Source of the DNA: CAJGCS01 sp045589955
GTDB taxonomy: Bacteria > Bacillota_I > Bacilli_A > ML615J-28 > CAG-313
NCBI GenBank assembly: GCA_045589955.1
Contig: JAZNQD010000007.1
Coordinates: 1 to 8,733, forward strand
Reading direction: 5' to 3'
DNA: 8,733 nt
The position numbers and the translations under genes are program-made. Every line of letters begins with the position of its first letter. Position 1 is the first letter of the stretch. The notes under the pieces are model-generated. The model did no database searches, was not told the DNA's origin, and saw only the letters and a program-made list of their open reading frames with translations. This document shows positions 1 to 7,300 of the stretch, in pieces.

Positions 1-5
1 TTCAT
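1..5 (-). CDS. start of a gene leaving the window (partial)
   Basis: On the minus strand an ATG lies at 5-3, preceded by a full AAGGAG ribosome binding site (13-18) at 7-base spacing and by a consensus promoter. Only the start codon and two bases of the next codon (AA, so Lys or Asn) are visible. The gene runs off the left edge and nothing can be said about its product. Confidence 0.8.
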
Positions 6-24
6 CTTATCACTCCTTTTCTTT

Positions 25-53
25 ATTATATAATCATAATACAATTTTGTCAA
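25..53 (-). promoter_or_regulatory. perfect-consensus sigma-A promoter for the left-edge gene
   Basis: Read on the minus strand, TTGACA (48-53) and TATAAT (25-30) are both exact consensus hexamers with the optimal 17-base spacer. The RBS at 13-18 and ATG at 5 follow closely, leaving a very short leader. It should be a strong, largely constitutive promoter. Confidence 0.85.
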
Positions 54-326
54 ATAATAAATAAGCATCATTTTGTTTTATCTGATTGTTTTTTGATATA
101 TTCGAAATAGTTATCTTTTAATATTTTAAAGTAGCTTTAAAAAGAGATTATAATAACTCCCAAAATGCAAAATGACACTTTCTAAAAAAATAAATTATCA
201 TTATAAACATCTTTTAGACTTTCTTGATTCTCATCCTAGAAAAGAAAAATCATATCATGTAACCAATTAAACCATTAAACATATTATTAGTATAAGGTAT
301 ACATACATATTTTTTTAAGTTACTGT

Positions 327-354
327 ACTTTGAATTTTAAGGCCTTATTCAAGT
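327..354. promoter_or_regulatory. compound dyad upstream of the 422 gene, possible operator
   Basis: The centre is a perfect 10-base palindrome, TAAGGCCTTA (338-347). It is flanked by a second pair of complementary arms, ACTT(T)GAA at 327-334 and TTCAAGT at 348-354, which match over 7 bp with a single-base bulge. It ends 7 bases before the proposed -35 box of the next gene. Its GC-containing core stands out in a very AT-rich region. A role as an operator is inferred from position and symmetry only. Confidence 0.35.
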
Positions 355-361
355 ATATGTG

Positions 362-390
362 TTTACTCAAAAACAATATGGATGTATAAA
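362..390 (+). promoter_or_regulatory. probable promoter of the acidic hypothetical gene
   Basis: TTTACT (362-367, 4 of 6 to consensus) and TATAAA (385-390, 5 of 6) are separated by 17 bases and lie upstream of the RBS at 409-414. The region is AT-rich, so chance matches are common; this is the best-spaced pair I see. Confidence 0.5.
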
Positions 391-421
391 AAATATATTA
401 TAAGAATTAAGGAGATAAATC

Positions 422-904
422 ATGTTTGATAACAAAACAATTAAAAATTTTTATGAATTAGTAAAAGATGTATATAAAGATGTATTCAGAAGCAAAGAAA
501 TAAAAGTTTATGATGGAAATGATGGTTTTAATGATGAGAATGACTCTTATTGTATTGATGTAACATGTGATGAAAATATCATTTCTTGGCAAATCGGTGA
601 ATTCTATTCTAAATTATTTTTCTTAGATAATAATGAAGTTGATATTACTATTGTTGTTTCTGGTGTTTGTACAAATGAAGTTGAAGTCAATAAAATAATA
701 AGACAACATGAAAATACTCAATTAAATGATATCTGGAGCATCGACCCTGGAAATAATGGTGAATATCTATGTATGATAACTAGTTTGTCTTACACATCAT
801 TTGGGGATCTTTACCAAAAGATAAGAAGTGCTCTTATTAAATTGTTTGAACCAAATTTCACAAAGACGATGAATGATATTATAAAATATTTAGAAGAAGA
901 CTAA
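422..904 (+). CDS. acidic 160-aa protein of unknown function
   Basis: I do not recognise this protein. It is a real gene by its signals: AAGGAG at 409-414 sits 7 bases before the ATG, a promoter lies upstream, and a strong terminator begins 9 bases after the stop. There is no signal peptide or membrane segment, so it should be cytosolic. It is very acidic (about 29 Asp/Glu against about 15 Lys/Arg) and rich in Asn and Asp. By eye the pattern is an N-terminal helix (residues 5-22), several beta strands (about 41-81, including KLFFLDN and ITIVVSG), a short helix, two more strands (about 102-118), and two C-terminal helices (124-157). A small, acidic, single-gene unit of this kind could be an immunity protein, a chaperone-like protein or an orphan accessory gene. 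None of these is supported by a motif. Confidence 0.8.
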   Translation: MFDNKTIKNFYELVKDVYKDVFRSKEIKVYDGNDGFNDENDSYCIDVTCDENIISWQIGEFYSKLFFLDNNEVDITIVVSGVCTNEVEVNKIIRQHENTQLNDIWSIDPGNNGEYLCMITSLSYTSFGDLYQKIRSALIKLFEPNFTKTMNDIIKYLEED

Positions 905-912
905 TATTTCTT

Positions 913-951
913 AGAGGTTTGATTGTAAATTATCAAACCTCTTTCTTTTTT
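913..951 (+). terminator. intrinsic terminator of the 422 gene
   Basis: A perfect 11-bp stem (913-923 with 932-942) with an 8-base loop is followed by a T-rich tail (943-951, interrupted once by C). It lies 9 bases downstream of the stop codon. Confidence 0.9.
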
Positions 952-1013
952 AATATAGATTTAGTTGTGTTAAAAAGTAAGATATTCTTTATAAAGGTTT
1001 AAGCAGTAAATAG

Positions 1014-1052
1014 AAAAAAAGGTAATTGGATTTGTTCCAATTACCTTTTTCT
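1014..1052 (-). terminator. terminator of the aminopeptidase gene, probably bidirectional
   Basis: A perfect 10-bp stem (GGTAATTGGA 1021-1030 with TCCAATTACC 1036-1045) and a 5-base loop is flanked by A7 (1014-1020) and T5 (1046-1050). On the minus strand the stem is followed by seven T, directly downstream of the stop of the M18 gene. The T5 on the plus strand means it can also stop read-through from the left. Confidence 0.88.
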
Positions 1053-1060
1053 ATATTAAA

Positions 1061-2428
1061 TTACATTTTGCTAATAAATGCTTTATAAGCTAAATATCCT
1101 TCGTAAACGTCAGCTTTTGAAACTACTTCCATTGGAGAGTGCATATTTAATACGGCAATACCAGCATCAATAACATTCATATTATAGTTACCTAAGATAT
1201 ATGCGATTGTGCCACCGCCACCTTGGTCAACACGTCCAAGTTCTGCAGTTTGGAAATGGATGTTTTCTTCATCCATAACTTTTCTAATTTCGGCAAAGTA
1301 TTCAGGCATAGCATCATTACAGCCACTCTTACCTCTTGAACCTGTATATTTATTAAAACAAATACCATTACCAAGGTATGCAGCATTCTTAGGATCATTT
1401 ACACCAGCAAATAATGGATCAAATCCAGCAGAAACATCACTTGATAACATTTTTGTATTTTCCATTGCATGACGAACTTTTAATTCACTATAGTCATCAG
1501 ATAAATTAATTAACTCTGCAACAACATTTTCAAAGAATTTTGATTGTGCACCTGTAGCGCCAACTGAACCAATTTCTTCTTTATCAACTAAGATCGCACA
1601 AGTTGTGTATTCACACATTGGTGTATCTAATACAGCTCTTAAAGAAGTATAAGCACATACTCTATCATCATGACCATATCCGGCAACCATACTACGATCA
1701 AGACCATAGTCTCTTGCAGGTCCGGCAGGAACGATTTCAAGTTCAGCACTTAAGAAGTCTTCTTCGTCAAAATCATATTTTTCTTTTAATAGTTTCATTA
1801 CATTTGCTTTAACTGCATCTTTTTCTTCATCTTGTAAAGGCATGCTTCCCATAGTTACATCTAAGTCTTCACCTTCAATAACTTTTGCAGCTGGTTTTTG
1901 CATTTGATCACCTGATAAATGGATTAATAAATCGCTAATACCAACTACTGGATCATTAGCATCTTCGCCAATGACAACATTTATGATGCTACCATCTTTT
2001 TTACAAACAACACCATAGATTGCAAGTGGTATTGTTACCCATTGATATTTTTTAATACCACCATAGTAGTGTGTATCAAGTAAAGCAAATCCTTTATTTT
2101 CATAAAGTGGGTTTTGTTTTACATCAAGTCTTGGTGAATCGATGTGTGCACCTAAAACTCTTAAACCTGCTTCAACAGGTTTTTGTCCCATTACAAATAA
2201 AGCAACGTTTTTACCTTTATTAGTAACATAAACTTTATCACCAGGTTTTAATTCATTGTATGCTTCTAGAGGTTTAAAACCAGCTTCTTTTGCAAGACGT
2301 ACTGATTCATCAACACAAGCACGTTCTGTTTTACCAACACTAATATAGTGTTTATACTCTTCATTAAATGCCATTAAATCTTTCATAGATTCATTGTTGT
2401 ATTTTTTCCAAGCATTTTGATTATACAT
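1061..2428 (-). CDS. M18-family zinc aminopeptidase (aspartyl aminopeptidase type)
   Basis: A dinuclear-zinc exopeptidase of family M18 that removes N-terminal residues, often acidic ones in characterised members, from cytosolic peptides. The 455-residue length is normal for the family and there is no signal peptide. The metal and catalytic motifs are complete: H95 in AHIDSPR, D254 in GHDDR (bridging metal), E284/E285 in DKEEIGS (general base and metal ligand), D331 in SSDVS, and H430 in NMHSPME. The glycine-rich RVDQGGGGT (399-407) is also typical. The start is taken at 2428, not at an in-frame ATG at 2461. The later ATG has AAGGAG (2437-2442) 8 bases upstream, and a TATAAT box at 2450-2455 lies between the two ATGs, so the earlier one would not be transcribed. 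It is a single-gene unit with its own promoter and terminator, divergent from the serine hydrolase. Likely role: peptide turnover and amino-acid supply. The family call is firm; the exact substrate is not readable from sequence. Confidence 0.95.
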   Translation of the reverse strand: MYNQNAWKKYNNESMKDLMAFNEEYKHYISVGKTERACVDESVRLAKEAGFKPLEAYNELKPGDKVYVTNKGKNVALFVMGQKPVEAGLRVLGAHIDSPRLDVKQNPLYENKGFALLDTHYYGGIKKYQWVTIPLAIYGVVCKKDGSIINVVIGEDANDPVVGISDLLIHLSGDQMQKPAAKVIEGEDLDVTMGSMPLQDEEKDAVKANVMKLLKEKYDFDEEDFLSAELEIVPAGPARDYGLDRSMVAGYGHDDRVCAYTSLRAVLDTPMCEYTTCAILVDKEEIGSVGATGAQSKFFENVVAELINLSDDYSELKVRHAMENTKMLSSDVSAGFDPLFAGVNDPKNAAYLGNGICFNKYTGSRGKSGCNDAMPEYFAEIRKVMDEENIHFQTAELGRVDQGGGGTIAYILGNYNMNVIDAGIAVLNMHSPMEVVSKADVYEGYLAYKAFISKM

Positions 2429-2436
2429 ATTATCAT

Positions 2437-2442
2437 CTCCTT
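2437..2442 (-). promoter_or_regulatory. ribosome binding site that fixes the aminopeptidase start
   Basis: AAGGAG on the minus strand ends 8 bases before the ATG at 2428. No comparable site precedes the alternative in-frame ATG 33 bases upstream (2461). This supports a 455-residue rather than a 466-residue product. Confidence 0.85.
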
Positions 2443-2449
2443 TTTCTAT

Positions 2450-2458
2450 ATTATAGCA
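2450..2458 (-). promoter_or_regulatory. extended -10 promoter of the aminopeptidase gene
   Basis: On the minus strand TGC-TATAAT (2458-2450) is an extended -10 element with an exact -10 hexamer. No good -35 box is seen at 17 bases, which is usual for extended -10 promoters. Transcription would start near 2443, leaving a leader of only about 15 bases. Confidence 0.6.
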
Positions 2459-2513
2459 CATAACATATATAGAAAATACAAAAAATGTTTTAAAAGATTA
2501 CACAATGCATAAT

Positions 2514-2542
2514 TTGATATATAAATCAATTTATGATATAAT
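2514..2542 (+). promoter_or_regulatory. strong promoter of the serine hydrolase gene
   Basis: TTGATA (2514-2519, 5 of 6) and TATAAT (2537-2542, exact) are 17 bases apart, with a TGA extended -10 element at 2534-2536. The RBS AAGGAG (2564-2569) and ATG at 2576 follow. It is divergent from the aminopeptidase promoter, the two -10 boxes being about 80 bases apart. Confidence 0.8.
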
Positions 2543-2555
2543 TTACATATCATAA
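2531..2555. promoter_or_regulatory. inverted repeat over the -10 and start site, candidate operator
   Basis: TTATGATAT (2531-2539) and ATATCATAA (2547-2555) form a perfect 9-bp inverted repeat with a 7-base centre. The left arm covers the first half of the TATAAT box and the right arm covers the probable transcription start, so a bound protein would block RNA polymerase. All but two pairs are A:T, so chance is a real alternative. Confidence 0.4.
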
Positions 2556-2575
2556 TTTAATCTAAGGAGAATCCG

Positions 2576-3412
2576 ATGACCGAAGTATATAAAAAAAGAG
2601 CACTTGAAAAAAAGATAAATACATACTTTATTTGTGAAGGAGATAAAGACTTTAACATAAAGAAAGTAGAAATTGTTCCCGCAAATCCAACATGTAATTG
2701 TTATTCTGTAGCTAAGGCATTTACTGTAATGGCAATTGGTTTATTATATGATAGAGGATTAATCAAACTTGATATGTTACTTTGTGATATTTTAAAAAAA
2801 TATCTTCCAAAAGACATCGATGAAAAGTGGATGCATGTAACAATTCATAATGTTTTAAGTCAAAAAGTTGGTTTTGGAAGTGGTTTACTTGATATCGACT
2901 GCGATGATGCATCAGAATATCCAACATTTGATTATTTAGATATCGTTTTAAATACCAAACTTGCTTATCTTCCTGGAACAGTTTATCAGTATACTGATGC
3001 TGCATTCTATTTACTATCTCGAGTAGTGTATGAGGTAAGTGGAAAAGAACTATGTGATTTCTTAAGACCAATCTTAATGGAAAAAATGAAGTTTAAAGAA
3101 CTTGCTTGGAGTAAATGTCCAAAGGGTTATTCAATCGGAGCAACAGGATTATATATTCGTACAGAAGATATGGTTAAACTAGGTATACTATACTTAAATA
3201 AAGGAATGTGGCAAGGTGAAAGAATTGTTTCAGAAGAGTGGGTTGATTTAGTTATTAAAAATCAATATGAGTTTACTCATTTAAAAGATGGCTGGTATGC
3301 AAAAGGCGGAATGAGAGGTCAATTATTAATGTTTAACCTTGATAAAGGTAAAGCAATTGCTTGTCATTCATATGAAGACAGAATACCATATGGTATATTT
3401 TTTGAAGAATAA
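2576..3412 (+). CDS. cytosolic serine hydrolase, class C beta-lactamase/esterase superfamily
   Basis: A member of the serine beta-lactamase/D-Ala carboxypeptidase/esterase superfamily. Motif 1 is S44-V-A-K47 (nucleophile and base) in YSVAKAF. Motif 2 is Y139-T-D141 within a typical YQYTDAAFYLLSRVV segment, with Asp in place of the usual Asn. The third motif is not KTG or HTG; the equivalent position holds KGGMRGQ (243-249), which resembles the GMxGQ of a clade of uncharacterised serine hydrolases. The segment GYSIGATGLYIRTEDM (185-200) and the stretch after it are typical of the family. At 278 residues it is shorter than the usual 330-400, mostly in the C-terminal half. It has no signal peptide, so unlike penicillin-binding relatives it should act in the cytosol. 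An esterase or amidase is more likely than beta-lactam resistance. AAGGAG at 2564-2569 is 6 bases from the ATG. No clear terminator follows, so read-through into the lipoprotein gene is possible. Confidence 0.85.
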   Translation: MTEVYKKRALEKKINTYFICEGDKDFNIKKVEIVPANPTCNCYSVAKAFTVMAIGLLYDRGLIKLDMLLCDILKKYLPKDIDEKWMHVTIHNVLSQKVGFGSGLLDIDCDDASEYPTFDYLDIVLNTKLAYLPGTVYQYTDAAFYLLSRVVYEVSGKELCDFLRPILMEKMKFKELAWSKCPKGYSIGATGLYIRTEDMVKLGILYLNKGMWQGERIVSEEWVDLVIKNQYEFTHLKDGWYAKGGMRGQLLMFNLDKGKAIACHSYEDRIPYGIFFEE

Positions 3413-3425
3413 ATTAATTAATATT

Positions 3426-3454
3426 TAGACAAATTGTTTTTAATAAGGTATAAT
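3426..3454 (+). promoter_or_regulatory. promoter of the small lipoprotein gene
   Basis: TAGACA (3426-3431, 5 of 6) and TATAAT (3449-3454, exact) are 17 bases apart. A perfect 6-bp inverted repeat with a 3-base loop (TCTTCT 3462-3467, AGAAGA 3471-3476) lies just downstream, over or after the likely start site. It could be a small 5' stem in the leader or an operator. Confidence 0.75.
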
Positions 3455-3519
3455 ATAAGTATCTTCTTATAGAAGAATACACAATAATAGACTCGATTTT
3501 TTGAGGGAAAGGAAAAACT

Positions 3520-4209
3520 ATGAGAAAATTTAAAGTTTTAGGTTTATTATTATTATCTGTTTTAGTACTTAGTTGTACAAGCTGTGGTCAAGTTAGCGAA
3601 AGTAAGTTTTTAGAAATCGTTAATGAACCAATGGAAAATTATACTTGTGAAATTGATATGACAGTCAAGATGGAAGTACAAGGACAAAGTATTTCTGTTC
3701 CAATGGATTTATATATGGAAGTTTCTGAAACTGAAGTTTATACAACTACTGAAATGCAAGGAAGTAAAGTTGAAATATATTATAAAATTCTAGGCGATTA
3801 TGCAGAAGTATGGATGAATGATGGATATGGATGGGAAAAACAATCTAATATGCCAATGGAACAAGTTGGAACTCAAGCTTTATTACCAACAGAAGAAGTT
3901 GAAAAAGGTGACTTCAAATATAAAAAAGGTGTTTGGGAAGGCGATGTTGATAAAATTAATGACAAACTTGCAAAAGCAATTGAAGCAAATCTTGGTGCTC
4001 TTCAATCAATGGGTTCAATTGGCGACATTGATATGGAATTAGAAGTTTATAACATCATTATTGAAAAAGGCGAAATTTCTGAAGTAGAAATGAAACTTAG
4101 CTATCAAATGTATGTTTCAGGACAATATTTGGATGCTGTTGCTAAATATCAAATTGAATTTAGTGAAATTGGCAGTACTAAAGTAACTCGTCCATCTTCA
4201 GATGAATAA
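3520..4209 (+). CDS. small membrane lipoprotein, LolA/LppX-like by pattern
   Basis: A secreted lipoprotein of 229 residues. The N-terminus MRKFKV is followed by a hydrophobic stretch (7-18) and a lipobox ending VLS-C19; C22 is a less likely second candidate. After the anchor, residues 41-110 and 173-215 are strings of alternating hydrophobic/polar beta strands (for example CEIDMTVKMEV, MDLYMEV, VEIYYKI, EVWMNDG). A helix at about 144-164 interrupts them. This layout resembles the curved-sheet lipoproteins that carry lipids or small molecules (LolA/LppX-like, and DUF6612-type proteins of Firmicutes). I infer this from pattern alone. The charge is acidic and Met is frequent. AAAGGA at 3508-3513 lies 6 bases before the ATG. 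It has its own promoter and terminator, so it is probably a monocistron, with possible read-through from the serine hydrolase. The function is unknown. Confidence 0.85.
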   Translation: MRKFKVLGLLLLSVLVLSCTSCGQVSESKFLEIVNEPMENYTCEIDMTVKMEVQGQSISVPMDLYMEVSETEVYTTTEMQGSKVEIYYKILGDYAEVWMNDGYGWEKQSNMPMEQVGTQALLPTEEVEKGDFKYKKGVWEGDVDKINDKLAKAIEANLGALQSMGSIGDIDMELEVYNIIIEKGEISEVEMKLSYQMYVSGQYLDAVAKYQIEFSEIGSTKVTRPSSDE

Positions 4210-4225
4210 AATTTGTCTATTTATT

Positions 4226-4258
4226 AAGACAGAAAACTATTAGTTTTCTGTCTTTTTT
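4226..4258 (+). terminator. intrinsic terminator of the small lipoprotein gene
   Basis: A perfect 13-bp stem (4226-4238 with 4242-4254) with a 3-base loop runs into a T tract (4253-4258). It begins 16 bases after the stop codon and isolates the next gene. Confidence 0.92.
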
Positions 4259-4361
4259 ATAATAATTAACACATATAATTTCATAGGCAAAACATTATAA
4301 AAAAACAATAATTTATGATATTCTATAAATGTAAATAAAAATAAAAAAAGGAGATTGAATA
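4259..4361 (+). promoter_or_regulatory. leader region of the large amidase gene, promoter not resolved
   Basis: The stretch contains several -10-like hexamers (TATAAT 4274-4279, TATGAT 4314-4319, TATAAA 4324-4329) but none has a good -35 box at 16-18 bases. A promoter must lie here because a strong terminator closes the previous unit. The last 30 bases before the RBS are almost pure A. AAGGAG at 4348-4353 lies 8 bases before the ATG. Confidence 0.4.
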
Positions 4362-7300
4362 ATGAAAACTTGTAAAAAGATTTTAGTTTTACTTTGTGTT
4401 GTATTATCATTAGCATTAGTTTCATGTCGTAAACCTAATGGTGGTCAAAGCACAGGTAATAACGATCCTAAGTTAGAAGAAGTTACATTTACAAATATGA
4501 TTACTTCAATGACTAAGGGTGAAGAATTCGTAATAGAATATTCGAAACAAGAAAATGTTATTGCAACTTTCCTAAGTTCAAATACAAGTATTGCAACAGT
4601 AGAAGATAATAAAGTAACTGCTGTTGGTGTTGGTAGTTTTACACTATATGGTCAATTTGAATTAGGTGAAGAAACAAAAACATATAATTTTGTTATTGAG
4701 GTAGTTGGTCTAAATTATCAAATCAATTACGAATTAGACGGAGGTATCCTTCCAAGTGATGCAATTACATCATATCAAGAAGGAGTTGGTGCAATTTTAC
4801 CTATTCCTTCAAAAGACGGGTATGAATTCTTAGGTTGGTCATTAGCTACAACTAGTACTAAATATATTACAGAAATTAGTGCAAACCAAAGCGGTGATGT
4901 TACTTTAGAAGCAAAATGGAGTAAGATTCCTGTATTTGCAACTATTTCTTATAATTTAGATGGTGGTAAAAACCCAGAAAATGCGCCTAGTGAATATGAA
5001 GAAGGTAAAACTTTAACTCTTCCTGTTCCTAAAAAAGATGGATATGACTTCTTAGGTTGGACACTATCTGCAAGTTCAAATAAATACATCACTGAAATTC
5101 CTGCAACTCAAACTGGTAAAGTTACTGTTTACGCTAAGTGGCAAAAACAAATCGTTATGAGTGCTATTAATTATCAACTTGCTGGTGGTAAAAACCCAGA
5201 AAATGCACCAAATGAATATGAAGAAGGTAAAGTGGTATCTCTTCCTCTTCCTGCAAAAGACGGACACAAGTTCTTAGGTTGGAGTTTAGAAGAAGGCTCT
5301 ACTTCATATGTTACAGAAATTTCAAAAGATCAAACTGGTGAAGTTACTCTTTATGCTAATTGGGAAGAAGTATCAGAACCTCAAGTTGGTGATCCATTCA
5401 CTATTACATATGAATTAAATGGTGGCGCATGGAGTTGGACAATTGGTACAGTTTCAGCCCCTGCACAAGGAATTGATGCGGTAACTAATTTACCAGAAAT
5501 CTTTATGGCTGATTTCTATCAATATTTATTTGAAAATGGTCTATTAAATTCACCAAAGGTTGCAGCAAAACTTCAAATTTCTAACTGGGCTGGTTTTAGT
5601 GCAAAATATGGTGACCCAGTTGCTTGGTATAATGCAACTTCAACAGGTGGTTATAGTGCAGCTGATGGTTATAGTGAATTATTCTTTGATAGTGTAAATG
5701 GTTATGAAGCTGTTGGCGGTTTCTTAGGCACAAGCCCTTATAAAGAAAAATATGCTAACCTTACTAAACAAGCTATCGAATTAACAGTTGCTAGATATTC
5801 TATTGCAACAACTTCAAATTATTTTAAAGGTGCTTTAGGATTTGTTTTAGATGGTTACTTCTATGGTACTCAAGGTCTACTTGCAGCTGATAAAGCTAAT
5901 GCGGCTACATTTAATGCATTACGCGCTACTATTCCAACTTTACCTGAAAATTATCAAGTAACAGGTGGTGTTACTGGTACAGCTGTTAAATTAACTGCTC
6001 CAGTTAAAGAAGGACATATGTTCTTAGGTTGGTATACTAATCCAGAATTTACTGGGGAAAAAGTAACATCTGTCTCTAGTGAATGTAAATTATATGCTCG
6101 TTGGTCAAATCTAAATAGCCCAGAAGTTTATAATATTAACTATGTATTAAATGGTGGTCAAAATCCAGCTGATGCCCCTAATCAATTTGCATTTGGCGAA
6201 GGCGCTACACTTGTAAAACCTTCAAAAGATGGTTATACATTTGTTGGTTGGAGTTTAGATGTTGATGGAAAAGAATTAATCAGTCAAATTGACGCTCTTC
6301 AAATTGGTGATGTAACAGTTTATGCAAACTGGGTTGAAGGTAGCGAAAATATATATAGTATCCAATATGTATACACAGAAGGTAAACTTCCTACAAGAAC
6401 TCCAAGTTCAGTTGATGAAGTTATTGAATATGTATTTACTTCATACTATAATTGGTTAAAACCAAGTGATGACTATGAAACATTCAAAACAAAGGTAATT
6501 GCTCAATGGAAAGATAAACAATCTCAAGGTGACTATAAATTCTACAAACAAGGTGGAAAAGATACTATTGATGAAAGTTACTTCTGTAACGCAAGTGAAA
6601 ACTTTGAAGAATGGAATGCGTGGTTCACAGTATTTGATGCTCAAGTTACAGCTGCAAATAGTGCACAAAATGCATGGAACAGTTATGTTGGTATTTTAAG
6701 ACTTGGTCAATGGTTAGCAAATACTCCTCCAGTGACTTGGAAAGACGCTATGAATCAAGCATTAATTAATGGTACACATATTAAAATTCCTCTTGTAACA
6801 GAATATGAACTTGGTTCTGAATTCGATTTACCAGAACTTGTTATCAATGATGGTCGTACATTCTTAGGTTGGTATGATCAAAATGGAAATAAGGTTGAAA
6901 AGATTTATTCTAATACTGAAGGTAATTTAGTATTAACTGCAAAATGGAGCGAAGCTACTCCAGTGGAATCTTTTGAAATCACTAATAAAGTAGAAAAATT
7001 ATTAAAATTATCTGAATATCAATTAGAATGGAATATTGGTCCTGCTAATGCAACATTTAAGAAAGTTACATTTACATCAAGTAATCCAGATGTGTTCACA
7101 GTTTCTGAAGATGGTTTAGTTACAGCTGTTAGTGAAGGTACTGCAAAAGTATTAGTAACTGTTCATGGTAATACTGCTTTAAATACTGAGTTTGAAATTG
7201 AAGTATATGTTGATCCATATATTGATGGTATATTCTTAGATGAATCTTATGTCGTTAAAGGAAAAACAACTCAATTAAGTGCTACATTAAATGCACCTTA

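Larger units (their letters stand above)
54..421. other. AT-rich intergenic region between divergent genes
   Basis: This stretch separates the minus-strand left-edge gene from the plus-strand gene at 422. It holds a perfect 8-bp inverted repeat with a 3-base loop (TTTTAAAG 124-131, CTTTAAAA 135-142), a larger compound dyad at 327-354, and a plausible promoter at 362-390. I see no convincing gene: the longest ATG frame I noticed (172-270, 32 codons) has no ribosome binding site. No T-tract follows the small inverted repeat, so it is not a normal terminator. Confidence 0.6.

Noticed and set aside
124..142. Perfect 8-bp inverted repeat with 3-base loop considered as a terminator
   Set aside because: The stem is nearly all A:T and is not followed by a T run on either strand; it is most simply chance in AT-rich DNA.
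172..270. 32-codon ATG frame (starting MTLSKKINYHYK) in the left intergenic region
   Set aside because: The residues look protein-like, but there is no Shine-Dalgarno sequence upstream, no recognisable family, and AT-rich DNA gives such frames by chance. It could be a remnant of a decayed gene.
1603..1812. Plus-strand open frame opposite the aminopeptidase gene, and similar frames at 1192-1398 (-) and 1209-1472 (+)
   Set aside because: All lie inside the well-supported M18 gene, lack RBS signals and have no family-like motifs; they are out-of-frame shadows.
2576..3412. Beta-lactamase (antibiotic resistance) reading of the serine hydrolase
   Set aside because: There is no signal peptide, motif 3 is not KTG, and the closest motif pattern is that of uncharacterised cytosolic serine hydrolases/esterases.
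4240..4425. Minus-strand frame across the start of the large amidase gene
   Set aside because: It overlaps a terminator, the RBS and the signal-peptide codons of the plus-strand gene, and its composition (Leu/Phe/Lys-rich) is what antisense of AT-rich DNA gives.
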